Shown here: one piece after another, positions 54,488 to 62,351 of the stretch
How the letters are laid out: each line of letters begins with the position of its first letter
Numbering within the stretch: the first letter of the stretch is position 1
Origin: Methylobacillus caricis
GTDB taxonomy: Bacteria > Pseudomonadota > Gammaproteobacteria > Burkholderiales > Methylophilaceae
Direction of reading: 5' to 3'
NCBI RefSeq assembly: GCF_020532705.1
Contig: NZ_JAJAVD010000001.1
Coordinates: forward strand, 992,001 to 1,056,000
Length of the DNA stretch: 64,000 nt
The notes under the pieces: model-generated
Told to the model about the DNA's origin: nothing
What the model saw: the letters and a program-made list of their open reading frames with translations, nothing else
The model's database searches: none
Position numbers and translations under genes: made by a program

Positions 54488-55534
54488 GTGCGATTCAATC
54501 AGATATTAGGCGTGGCTTTGGTATTGATGTCGGGTTTCAGCATTCAATTACAAGCTGCAGAAGAGCTCAAGGTTGTGCGTATTGCATCGGTAGCCGCAAA
54601 CATAGCTGGAAAAGCCGTGTATACCGGTAGTGCATCGCTGGTGGTCAATGGGACTTTTTCGGAGGACCTGAGAAAACAGGGCATCAAGGTGGAGTGGGTG
54701 CCTGCAGCAATAGCTACTGTGGGTCCTGTAATCAATGAAGGTTTTGCCAGCGGTAAGATCGACTTCGGCATCTACGGCGACCTGCCGCCCATCATCCTTA
54801 ACTCCAACAAGCCCACGGTGCGGCTGGTAGCGCCTTGGGGCACGACTTCAAACTCTTACCTTGTGGTACCCAAGAACTCGACTGCCAAGAGTATCAAGGA
54901 TCTTAAAGGCAAGCGTATCGCTTTGCATCGCGGCCGTCCCTGGGAGATTGCCTTTGCCAACCTGCTGGAAGCTAATGGATTGAGCTTCAATGACTTCAAG
55001 ATTGTCAACGTCAACCCGCAAGTGGGGGCCGCGGCACTAGCCAGCGGTACCGTGGATGGTTTTTTCAGCTTGTTTGATTCCTACATCCTGGAAGATCGTG
55101 GCGTGGGCAAGATCATTTGGTCCACCAAGAATGCGCCCGTGGACTGGAAACTGATGGGAGGAGTCTGGGGGCGGAATGACTTTGTTAATAAAAATCCCGA
55201 TGTGACCCAGGCTGTCGTTACTGCCTACCTCAAGAGCGTGCACTGGGTCGCGCAAGAGCAAAACAAGGAAACTTATATTCGCGAATATTCAAACAAGGTT
55301 TATCCAGAAAGCGTCAACCGCCGCGAATATGAAAATGACAATGTGAGTTGGAAGCAGCGCTGGTCGCCATTGTATGACGCTGCACTCCAAGAGCATTACC
55401 GAAGGGCGGTTACATACGCCAAGGCCTCAGGGCTGACAAGGAATGAGGCGGATGTGAACCAGCTTCTTGATCCCAGCTTTGTGAAGCGTGCGCTCAAGGA
55501 TCTAAAGCTGGAAGGGTTCTGGGCGCCAAACTAG
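54488..55534 (+). CDS. Periplasmic sulfonate-type binding protein 2 (SsuA-like, tandem paralogue)
   Basis: A 348-residue paralogue of the preceding protein, starting with GTG at 54488 behind AGGAG, nine bases after the previous stop. Signal peptide cleavage near LQAA (residue 24). Identity is about two thirds by eye, with invariant blocks such as RIALHRGRPWEIAFANL and VNPQVGAAALASGTVDGFF. The N-terminal ligand-side residues differ (KTTYLNGQ versus KAVYTGSA), which suggests related but different ligands. Confidence 0.9.
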   Translation: MRFNQILGVALVLMSGFSIQLQAAEELKVVRIASVAANIAGKAVYTGSASLVVNGTFSEDLRKQGIKVEWVPAAIATVGPVINEGFASGKIDFGIYGDLPPIILNSNKPTVRLVAPWGTTSNSYLVVPKNSTAKSIKDLKGKRIALHRGRPWEIAFANLLEANGLSFNDFKIVNVNPQVGAAALASGTVDGFFSLFDSYILEDRGVGKIIWSTKNAPVDWKLMGGVWGRNDFVNKNPDVTQAVVTAYLKSVHWVAQEQNKETYIREYSNKVYPESVNRREYENDNVSWKQRWSPLYDAALQEHYRRAVTYAKASGLTRNEADVNQLLDPSFVKRALKDLKLEGFWAPN

Positions 55535-55729
55535 CGTCGTGTCCATATGATGAATTGCAGAAGCAGAGTCGCATCTCGGTGCTGTTTTATTTCAGTCAGT
55601 TGCAGATGTTCTTATATCAACAGTTTTTTGCCGAAAGTGATTCATTTCCAACAGTTGATGATTGCCCTTGATAGCTAGTTTGGATTTAACCTGATGAATT
55701 TTAATGCTAAAGGCTTTTGATAAAAGTTT

Positions 55730-55744
55730 TGGCATGACGATTGC
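55730..55744 (+). promoter_or_regulatory. Sigma-54 (-24/-12) promoter of the ATPase-tonB-exbBD-permease operon
   Basis: TGGCAT-N5-TTGC keeps the invariant GG and GC with correct spacing; the last base of the -24 hexamer deviates. It lies 125 bases before the ATPase start in the 335-base gap after the second binding protein. The gap also has the half-sites ATCAAC and GTTGAT upstream of the promoter. Confidence 0.75.
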
Positions 55745-55869
55745 ATATATATAACTAAATTATAAAATATTTAATCTTTATATATTTATATTGATAAATA
55801 CATATAGCCGTTAGTTATTTGCTGTCGGCATGGACAGTCAAGCCAGTAAGGAACTGGAGAAAGAGAAGA

Positions 55870-56751
55870 ATGAGTTCATTGAATACGGTGCTGAGTTTCA
55901 AGCGAGATGCAGCACTGAAGGAAGAGTCGACAGACTCTTCCCTGGCAGGTTCCCAACAAAGGGTCCGGCCTGGTTCAGGAGAGTTCCAGCAACCGGTTAA
56001 GCCATTGGCGCCAGTAACTCTGGAAATCAAGAATGTTGAAAAGTCCTACCAGTTAAGTGGAGAACGCCTGCAGGTGCTTGCCGGCATTAATCTGGATATC
56101 CGGGCAGGAGAGTTTATCTCGATTGTAGGAGCCAGCGGGTGCGGAAAATCTACTTTGCTGCGATTGGTGGCTGGTCTGGATGGCCAATACGGCGGCGATA
56201 TTGTTTACCAGGGTTCGCGCATTACTGGTACCGACCTCGATCGTGGCATCGTTTTTCAGGAACACAGGCTGTTTCCCTGGCTGACGGTGGAAGCCAATAT
56301 CCTGCTGGCATTTTCGGCAACTGATGTGCCCAAGGCAGAGCGCAGAGCGCGCGTGCAGGCCCAGATAAAACTAGTAGGGCTCAGCGGCTTTGAAAAAGCT
56401 TATCCGCACCAGATTTCAGGCGGCATGTCGCAGCGCGTGGCGATTGCCCGGGCTCTGGTTTTGCGTCCTCAGTTATTGCTACTGGATGAGCCCTTTGCCG
56501 CTCTGGATGCGTTAACCAGATTGAAGTTGCAGCAGGAGTTGCAGCGCCTATGGGAACATGAAGGATTGACTACAATCCTTGTCACCCATGATGTGGAAGA
56601 GGCGGTGTTTCTAGGGGATCGGGTGGTGGTGATGGAGTCACACCCTGGTCGTATCAAACGCATAGTTCCTGTTGATCTACCGCGACCTCGTGTGCGTTCA
56701 ACTTTAGAGTTCCAGCGTATCAAGGATGACGTGCTGACAGATTTTGTCTAG
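55870..56751 (+). CDS. ABC transporter ATPase (SsuB/TauB-like)
   Basis: A 293-residue ATPase of the sulfonate/nitrate/taurine importer family. Walker A GASGCGKST (about 96), Q-loop VFQEHRLFPWLTV, signature ISGGMSQRVAIARAL (about 180), Walker B LLLLDEPFAALD (about 202) and the H-loop VTHDVEEA are all intact. The family core starts near residue 52 (VTLEIKNVEKSY), so there is an unusual N-terminal extension of about 50 polar residues. ATG 55870 follows GGAGAAAGAGAAG. First gene of the operon. Confidence 0.92.
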   Translation: MSSLNTVLSFKRDAALKEESTDSSLAGSQQRVRPGSGEFQQPVKPLAPVTLEIKNVEKSYQLSGERLQVLAGINLDIRAGEFISIVGASGCGKSTLLRLVAGLDGQYGGDIVYQGSRITGTDLDRGIVFQEHRLFPWLTVEANILLAFSATDVPKAERRARVQAQIKLVGLSGFEKAYPHQISGGMSQRVAIARALVLRPQLLLLDEPFAALDALTRLKLQQELQRLWEHEGLTTILVTHDVEEAVFLGDRVVVMESHPGRIKRIVPVDLPRPRVRSTLEFQRIKDDVLTDFV

Positions 56752-56789
56752 CACGCATTCAATGGATTAAAGTTAAAAGGAGAATACAG

Positions 56790-57608
56790 GTGTCTACTTC
56801 TGCCTTGAAGCCTTCCGGCCTGCTTAACCCAGGCGGTTTCCTGTCCAGCAATGAGTCAATTGCTCCGCGGGTTTCGGAAGCAACCAGGCGCATCGATCGT
56901 TCATTCGCCCTCAGGCAAAAGCAGCTTGAGAGCGAGGCAGCGAGTGGTGGTTCCGGCAGGAATTATCTTGTCTTGGGGCTAGTAGTGGTTGCGGCTCACG
57001 TCATTGGTGCTTATCTCTACGTTAACACTAGTCATGAGCCGATTGTGCAGCCGAAGCGGGTAGAAATTGAAATCATTAAACCGGTGATTGAACCGCCACC
57101 GGAGGTAAAACCGCCACCTCCGCCACCACCACCTCCGCCAAAGAAGGTTGAGCCGCCAAAACCCAAGCCTCAGCCTGCGTTGAAAACGCCTGAGGCGGAG
57201 CCGGATATCAAGCCTGACGATATTGTAGTACAGGAGAATACGACTGCTGAGAAGACTACTGGGCCAGTAGAAGCTGCGCCACCAGAACCGCCAGCACCGC
57301 CTGCGCCACCCAAGGAAGAGCCGGTTACTGAAGCGACAGGTTATGCCGGTTATTTGAACAATCCGGCGCCCAAGTATCCATCCTTTGCCCAGCGCCAAGG
57401 TTGGCAGGGCACAGTGACTTTGCGGGTGAGGGTATTGGCTAATGGGCGTGTCCAAAGTGTTGAGGTAAAAAAGTCCAGTGGGCGTAAGACTTTGGATGAT
57501 GCCGCAATTGAGGCGGTCAAGGGATGGGAGTTTGCGCCATCCAAGCGCGGCAATACACCAATCGACGGTTGGGCAACTGTGCCGATTGAATTCAAGCTGG
57601 CCTCATAA
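56790..57608 (+). CDS. tonB: TonB energy-transducing protein
   Basis: A 272-residue TonB starting with GTG behind AAGGAG. It has a cytoplasmic N-terminal tail of about 50 residues, one membrane segment (about 55-75), a Pro-rich periplasmic spacer (about 88-175, with PPPPPPPP and KPKPQP-type runs) and a C-terminal TonB domain (about 185-272; PKYPSFAQRQGWQGTVTLRV, GWATVPIEF). It transfers proton-motive force to outer-membrane receptors. It lies inside a sulfonate ABC operon, 38 bases after the ATPase gene. Confidence 0.94.
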   Translation: MSTSALKPSGLLNPGGFLSSNESIAPRVSEATRRIDRSFALRQKQLESEAASGGSGRNYLVLGLVVVAAHVIGAYLYVNTSHEPIVQPKRVEIEIIKPVIEPPPEVKPPPPPPPPPPKKVEPPKPKPQPALKTPEAEPDIKPDDIVVQENTTAEKTTGPVEAAPPEPPAPPAPPKEEPVTEATGYAGYLNNPAPKYPSFAQRQGWQGTVTLRVRVLANGRVQSVEVKKSSGRKTLDDAAIEAVKGWEFAPSKRGNTPIDGWATVPIEFKLAS

Positions 57609-57660
57609 GGTTAAGGCTCTCTAGTTAAATAAATAGTAACCAGTTACTTAAGGAATAATT

Positions 57661-58398
57661 ATGTTTGATATTGAAAACTCCAAGTCTTTGATTGTTGATG
57701 GTGTGCTGTACTCGCTGATTGCTTTTTCTGTAGTCACTTGGACCCTGTTGTTGGTCAAGGGTTTCCAGCATTGGCGTGCAAGCAGCCAGACAAAGCGTTA
57801 TAAGAAAGAGTTCTGGAGCGCCCCCAACATTCTCGCAGCGGCTGAAATCCAGGACGTAGACGGTCCGGCCGCCCGTGTAGCTAACGCTGGCTTCCATACA
57901 TTGCGTGATGTTGATAGCAATGCTTCGCATGACCTGGAACATACCGGGGACCGCCAGGATTTGCTTGAGCGTTCCTTGCGCCAGCAAATACTTAAAGAAC
58001 GACGCAGCCTGGACAGCGGTCTTGCCATTTTGGCAAGTATCGGCAGCACATCTCCGTTTGTCGGCCTATTCGGTACGGTATGGGGCATCATGAATGCCCT
58101 AACCAATATCGGTGCGCTTGGTTCTGCAAGCTTGGAAGTAGTGGCTGGCCCGATTGGTGAAGCTTTGGTGGCGACTGGTCTTGGTATTGCGGTTGCCGTG
58201 CCGGCAGTGTTGGCCTATAACTTTTTCACTCGTCGCCTGAAGTTGATCAGTGGTGATCTTGATGACTTTGCTGCCGACCTGATCCGTTTATCACGCAAGG
58301 TTAATTTCGGTGGCAAGGCTGCTGAAGCAGCTGCTGCCAAACAGCATGCGGAGAATGGTTCATCTGTGGTTAATCTTAAAAATGAGGCGTTCGCATAA
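57661..58398 (+). CDS. exbB: TonB-system proton channel subunit ExbB
   Basis: A 245-residue MotA/TolQ/ExbB family protein with three membrane segments (about 14-34, 135-155 and 170-195). The conserved GSTSPFVGLFGTVWGIMNA is at about 126-145, and GPIGEALVATGLGIAVAVPAVLAYN is at about 165-190 (two parts). It forms the ExbB-ExbD motor that powers TonB. Its stop overlaps the exbD start (TAATG). Confidence 0.95.
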   Translation: MFDIENSKSLIVDGVLYSLIAFSVVTWTLLLVKGFQHWRASSQTKRYKKEFWSAPNILAAAEIQDVDGPAARVANAGFHTLRDVDSNASHDLEHTGDRQDLLERSLRQQILKERRSLDSGLAILASIGSTSPFVGLFGTVWGIMNALTNIGALGSASLEVVAGPIGEALVATGLGIAVAVPAVLAYNFFTRRLKLISGDLDDFAADLIRLSRKVNFGGKAAEAAAAKQHAENGSSVVNLKNEAFA

Positions 58399-58805
58399 TG
58401 GCATTTTCATCCAGTAATGAAGGCGATGAAGTTTTAAGCGAGATCAACATTACCCCATTGGTGGATGTAATGTTGGTATTGCTGGTGGCTTTTATCGTGA
58501 CTATCCCGGTCCTTAACAACGCGATTACCGTTAATCTGCCGAAAACTGCAGCTACTCAGCCGCCGGAACCAAAGAAACCCGTGACTGTAAGCGTGGACGC
58601 GCAAGGCAAGGTGTTTGTAGATAAACAGGAATTTCCGTTAGGCCAGCTTGAAGCTGAACTCAAGACACGTCATTCCGCCAATCCAGAGCTGGCCTTGCAT
58701 CTCAGCTCTGATGAGGCTGTCAACTATGGGGTTGTGGCCAAGGTAATGGCGTCTATCGAACGTGCAGGCATTACCAAGCTTGCAGTATTGACTCAAGCCG
58801 AGTAA
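58398..58805 (+). CDS. exbD: TonB-system proton channel subunit ExbD
   Basis: A 135-residue ExbD/TolR family protein with one membrane segment (about 20-42). The essential membrane Asp is in TPLVDVMLVLLVAF (about 23). A periplasmic domain follows (KPVTVSVDAQGKVFVD). Translational coupling to exbB is evident. It lies 55 bases before the first permease. Confidence 0.95.
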   Translation: MAFSSSNEGDEVLSEINITPLVDVMLVLLVAFIVTIPVLNNAITVNLPKTAATQPPEPKKPVTVSVDAQGKVFVDKQEFPLGQLEAELKTRHSANPELALHLSSDEAVNYGVVAKVMASIERAGITKLAVLTQAE

Positions 58806-58860
58806 TTGCGCAGTGAATAGGGCAACAAAAGCAGGTTTTGAGTAGGAAAGAATCCAGAAT

Positions 58861-59670
58861 ATGAGTATAGGAATCAGGGTTGCACTTGGCATCAACCAGG
58901 CCGACCCTAAGTTTCGCCGTCGTAGCCGTTTGCGCCTTGCCGCTTTTATTTCTCCTATTGCCTTTCTTTTGCTGTGGGCTTGGGTTGCTAAAATAGAGTT
59001 GTTTTCCCCTCAGCTTCTGGTGTCGCCGCTGGAGGTCTTGCAAACGTTCCACGAGCTGTTGGACTCCGGAGAGCTCTGGGAGCATTTGTCTGTGAGCTTC
59101 TCGCGGTTGGGGATAGGTTTCTCGATAGGGGCTAGCTCCGGGCTGCTTTTTGGTATAGTCATGGCTTTGTCCAAGCGCGTGGAGGGGTTTTTCTCACCTG
59201 TTTTCCAAGCCTTGCGCCAAGTACCCAGCATTGCCTTGATTCCTATCTTCATCCTGCTGTTCGGTATTGACGAGATATTCAAGATCGCCATTGTGACCAA
59301 GGCTGCATTCTTCACGGTGGCGCTGGCTTCGTACGAGGCAACCAAGGGTATTTCAAGAAATTATTTTGAGGTGTCGCAGGCTTACAAGCTGCCAACCTAT
59401 ACGCTATATACCAAGATTGTGATTCCGGCGATCTTGCCGCCTGTATTGACCGGATTGCGGATTGCGTTCTCACGTTCCTGGACGATCCTGGTTGCGGCTG
59501 AGCTCTTGGCTGCCGATAGCGGCCTCGGTCATATGATGCAAATGGGACGTGAGGTTTTCCGTATCGATATTGTCATGGTCGGTGTAGTCTTAACAGGGCT
59601 GATCGGCTTTGGTATCGACCGCCTCTTCAAATGGGGCGAAGCCAACCTTATTCCATGGCGTACAGCGTGA
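58861..59670 (+). CDS. ABC transporter permease 1 (SsuC/TauC-like)
   Basis: A 269-residue inner-membrane permease with about six membrane segments. The N-terminal region FSPQLLVSPLEVLQTFHEL and the EAA loop EVSQAYKLPTYTLYTKIVIPAILPP (two parts, about 175-200) identify the sulfonate/nitrate family. It pairs with the following paralogous permease, so the membrane part is probably a heterodimer. Confidence 0.92.
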   Translation: MSIGIRVALGINQADPKFRRRSRLRLAAFISPIAFLLLWAWVAKIELFSPQLLVSPLEVLQTFHELLDSGELWEHLSVSFSRLGIGFSIGASSGLLFGIVMALSKRVEGFFSPVFQALRQVPSIALIPIFILLFGIDEIFKIAIVTKAAFFTVALASYEATKGISRNYFEVSQAYKLPTYTLYTKIVIPAILPPVLTGLRIAFSRSWTILVAAELLAADSGLGHMMQMGREVFRIDIVMVGVVLTGLIGFGIDRLFKWGEANLIPWRTA

Positions 59671-59675
59671 GCATC

Positions 59676-60458
59676 ATGTCAACACATACTTTATCCAAAT
59701 ACAGTTTTCTTAACTCTGCACGTGGCTGGCTGATTCCCGTAGGTTTATTGCTGGTATGGGAAGTCATGTCGCGCCAGAGTGCTGAAAATGCCTACGCTTT
59801 TGCATCGATTGAACAGATTTACCATGGCTTGGTAGAAATACTGTCAACTGGTGAGTTGCAGCAAGGGATAGCGGCCAGCCTGCAACGCGCTTTTCTTGGC
59901 TTGCTGATCGGTGGTTTCCTCGGGTTCTCTATCGGTGCCGTCATGGCCCAATGGCGCGTAGCCGATGTTTTAATTGGCCCGCTCTACCATATGTTGCGAC
60001 AAGTACCGCTCATGGGACTGGTGCCTCTGTTTAGCTTATGGCTAGGTAATGGAGATCCCTCCAAGCTGGTCGTAGTATGCCTCTCTGCATTCTATCCACT
60101 TGTGTTGGCAACTTATGAGAGCCTGCATCAGGTAGAGAGCAAGTACAAGGAGGTTGGCGATGTGCTTAAACTGAGCCGTACCAAGACATTTATCAAGATA
60201 CTGTTGCCTGCTGCCTTACCAAATATTTTTACTGGTATATCCTTTGCACTTGCATTTGCCTGGCTAGCAACCATCGGTAGTGAAATTTTGTTTAGTGCTG
60301 GCGCTGGTCTCGGTAATATCATGATGAATGCACAGGCGGCTTCGCGCATGGACATCTTGATCATCCTCACTGCGTTGATTGGCCTGCTCGGTTTTCTCAT
60401 GAACTATCTGATCAACAAAGTCGGCCAATACTTGTTCCGCTGGCGCAATCTGCGCTAG
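59676..60458 (+). CDS. ABC transporter permease 2 (SsuC/TauC-like)
   Basis: A 260-residue paralogue of permease 1 with the same topology. The EAA loop is DVLKLSRTKTFIKILLPAALPN (two parts, about 165-186), followed by FALAFAWLATIGSEILFSAGAGLG. ATG 59676 is five bases after the previous stop; a GTG at 59667 that overlaps that stop is an alternative. It is the last gene of the operon; a hairpin follows. Confidence 0.92.
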   Translation: MSTHTLSKYSFLNSARGWLIPVGLLLVWEVMSRQSAENAYAFASIEQIYHGLVEILSTGELQQGIAASLQRAFLGLLIGGFLGFSIGAVMAQWRVADVLIGPLYHMLRQVPLMGLVPLFSLWLGNGDPSKLVVVCLSAFYPLVLATYESLHQVESKYKEVGDVLKLSRTKTFIKILLPAALPNIFTGISFALAFAWLATIGSEILFSAGAGLGNIMMNAQAASRMDILIILTALIGLLGFLMNYLINKVGQYLFRWRNLR

Positions 60459-60476
60459 CCTTTTACCCCATATGTC

Positions 60477-60506
60477 CAATACGGCAGCAATCAAGCTGCC
60501 GTATTG
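60477..60506 (+). terminator. Hairpin ending the transporter operon
   Basis: Perfect 12-base arms (CAATACGGCAGC and complement) with a six-base loop, 19 bases after the second permease. No T-run follows, so it may be a transcript-stabilising or weak terminator structure. Confidence 0.6.
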
Positions 60507-60566
60507 ATGTATAAAGGCTGTTTCCTTAATGAATAGCCGTCATCATTTGCTTGAAAGTCATGGTTT

Positions 60567-62351
60567 GTGAATATCCGCTCCTATCCCTTGCTGCGCTGCC
60601 TGTTGCTCTATCGTCGCACTCCCATCCGCTTCTGGATATCCGCTGCCCTGTTTGCCCTGGCTAATTTCATGCTCGCCTGGCAACAGGGCATGATTGCAAG
60701 GGCGGTTCATGACGTAGAGCTTGGACTGGCGGTGGTGGTGGATGCGGCAGGGAATGTAGATGCAAGTGTTGCCGTGCACTGGTTGCTGGTGATTGTCGGG
60801 ATTGCCACAGGCCGGGCATTGCTAATGTATTTTGTTGGCTGGTTGTCGTTGGTAATCCAGCAGGATTTGCTCGGCCACTTGCGTGAAATGATATTGGTGC
60901 AAGTGCAGCGCCTGGACTTGGCATATCACTGGCTGCATGGGGCAGGGGAGATCGTCACGCGCACCACTCGCGATTCAGACAAGGTGCGCGACGCCCTGAT
61001 CAGCTTCTGGCGCCAGGTGGTGGATACCTCTTTTATTGTCATTGCCGCAGTTGGATTCCTTTTCTGGTATCACCCATTGCTGGGTATAGGTCCTCTGGTG
61101 TTGACGCTGGTCGGCTTTTTTATCCTGATTCGCCAGACCGACCACTTGGTACAGCTTGACCGTGCTGTCGGCCAGGCATTTGATGCAGTGAACCAGGATT
61201 TGACCGAGGGGGTCAACGGCGTCCGTGTCATCAAGGCGTTCGGTTTGGAGGCTTCACGCGTAAACCGCTTTGAAGGGCATGTCCGGTTTTTTGTCGGCCA
61301 GGCACTGGAAGCGCTGGCTTACTCCAGCTCGCGTATTCCATTGCCACAGTTTGTGGTGGGCATTGGCCAGGTATGGGTGTTGGGGACAGGGGCTTATCTG
61401 GTATCCCATCATCAATTGAATTTTGGTGAACTGGTAGCGGCCTTGTTGATGGCAACTACATTGGTTTTCCGGGTGGAAGGAGTGGGGAGGGTCATGCAGG
61501 TATTTGCTGATGCCCGTTCATCTGCCGCACGTATCTGGGAGCTGCTGGATGCCTTGCCGGAAATCGAGAGCGGCAGCCAGCAGATCAAGGCCAAGGATGT
61601 TGGAATCCGCTTGAGCGATGTCACCGTATTGCCCCCAGGCGGCGGCAATCCAGTATTGAAAGATTGCAGTCTCACACTCAAGCCTGGCGAGGTGGTTGCC
61701 CTGGTGGGAGCCACTGGCTCTGGCAAGAGCACGCTTGCAAACCTGCTTCCGCGCCTAGTCGATCCTGCAAGTGGGCGTGTGGAAATAGGCAGTGGGGATC
61801 AATGGCAGGATGTACGTGACCTCCTGTTGGATGACGTCAGGCGCAACGTTCATGTAGTACCGCAGGAAGGATTTTTGTTTTCCGATACGTTGGCGGCCAA
61901 CCTGCGCCTGGCAGCCCCAGATGCCATGGATGATGGTCTGCACTGGGCATTGCACATGGCTTCTGCAGATGAAGTGCTGGCAGGCCTGGGCGACGGACTG
62001 CAAACCAAGATTGGCGACAGGGGCATTACCTTGTCAGGCGGCCAGCGCCAGCGTATCTGCCTGGCCCGCGCGCTGATCGGCAGGCCCGCCATACTGGTGC
62101 TGGATGATGCCACGAGTGCGCTGGATGCAGTCACGGAGCGCAACGTATTGCAAAACATACGCCGCCTTCCCGGTAAAAAGGGCCATGCCATTTCAGTGTT
62201 CATTATTGCCAGCAAGCTTTCTACTATCCTCTTGGCGGATCGTGTCTTGTTGCTGTCGGGTGGACGTATCGTGGCTGAGGGCACACATACCACTCTCACT
62301 GCGCAGAGCGCGGAATACCGTGAATTGATGGGGATAGATGATGGCCGTTGA
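60567..62351 (+). CDS. ABC exporter half-transporter, subunit 1 (degenerate ATP site)
   Basis: A 594-residue type IV exporter half: six-helix membrane domain (about 20-320) followed by the ATPase domain. Walker A GATGSGKST (about 378) and signature LSGGQRQRICLARA (about 490) are intact, but Walker B reads VLDDATSALD with Asp in place of the catalytic Glu, and the switch His is replaced (FIIASKLST in place of the usual AHRLST). The product should form a heterodimer with the next gene, which overlaps it by 11 bases. Substrate unknown; lipid, peptide or drug export are all possible. Confidence 0.9.
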   Translation: MNIRSYPLLRCLLLYRRTPIRFWISAALFALANFMLAWQQGMIARAVHDVELGLAVVVDAAGNVDASVAVHWLLVIVGIATGRALLMYFVGWLSLVIQQDLLGHLREMILVQVQRLDLAYHWLHGAGEIVTRTTRDSDKVRDALISFWRQVVDTSFIVIAAVGFLFWYHPLLGIGPLVLTLVGFFILIRQTDHLVQLDRAVGQAFDAVNQDLTEGVNGVRVIKAFGLEASRVNRFEGHVRFFVGQALEALAYSSSRIPLPQFVVGIGQVWVLGTGAYLVSHHQLNFGELVAALLMATTLVFRVEGVGRVMQVFADARSSAARIWELLDALPEIESGSQQIKAKDVGIRLSDVTVLPPGGGNPVLKDCSLTLKPGEVVALVGATGSGKSTLANLLPRLVDPASGRVEIGSGDQWQDVRDLLLDDVRRNVHVVPQEGFLFSDTLAANLRLAAPDAMDDGLHWALHMASADEVLAGLGDGLQTKIGDRGITLSGGQRQRICLARALIGRPAILVLDDATSALDAVTERNVLQNIRRLPGKKGHAISVFIIASKLSTILLADRVLLLSGGRIVAEGTHTTLTAQSAEYRELMGIDDGR

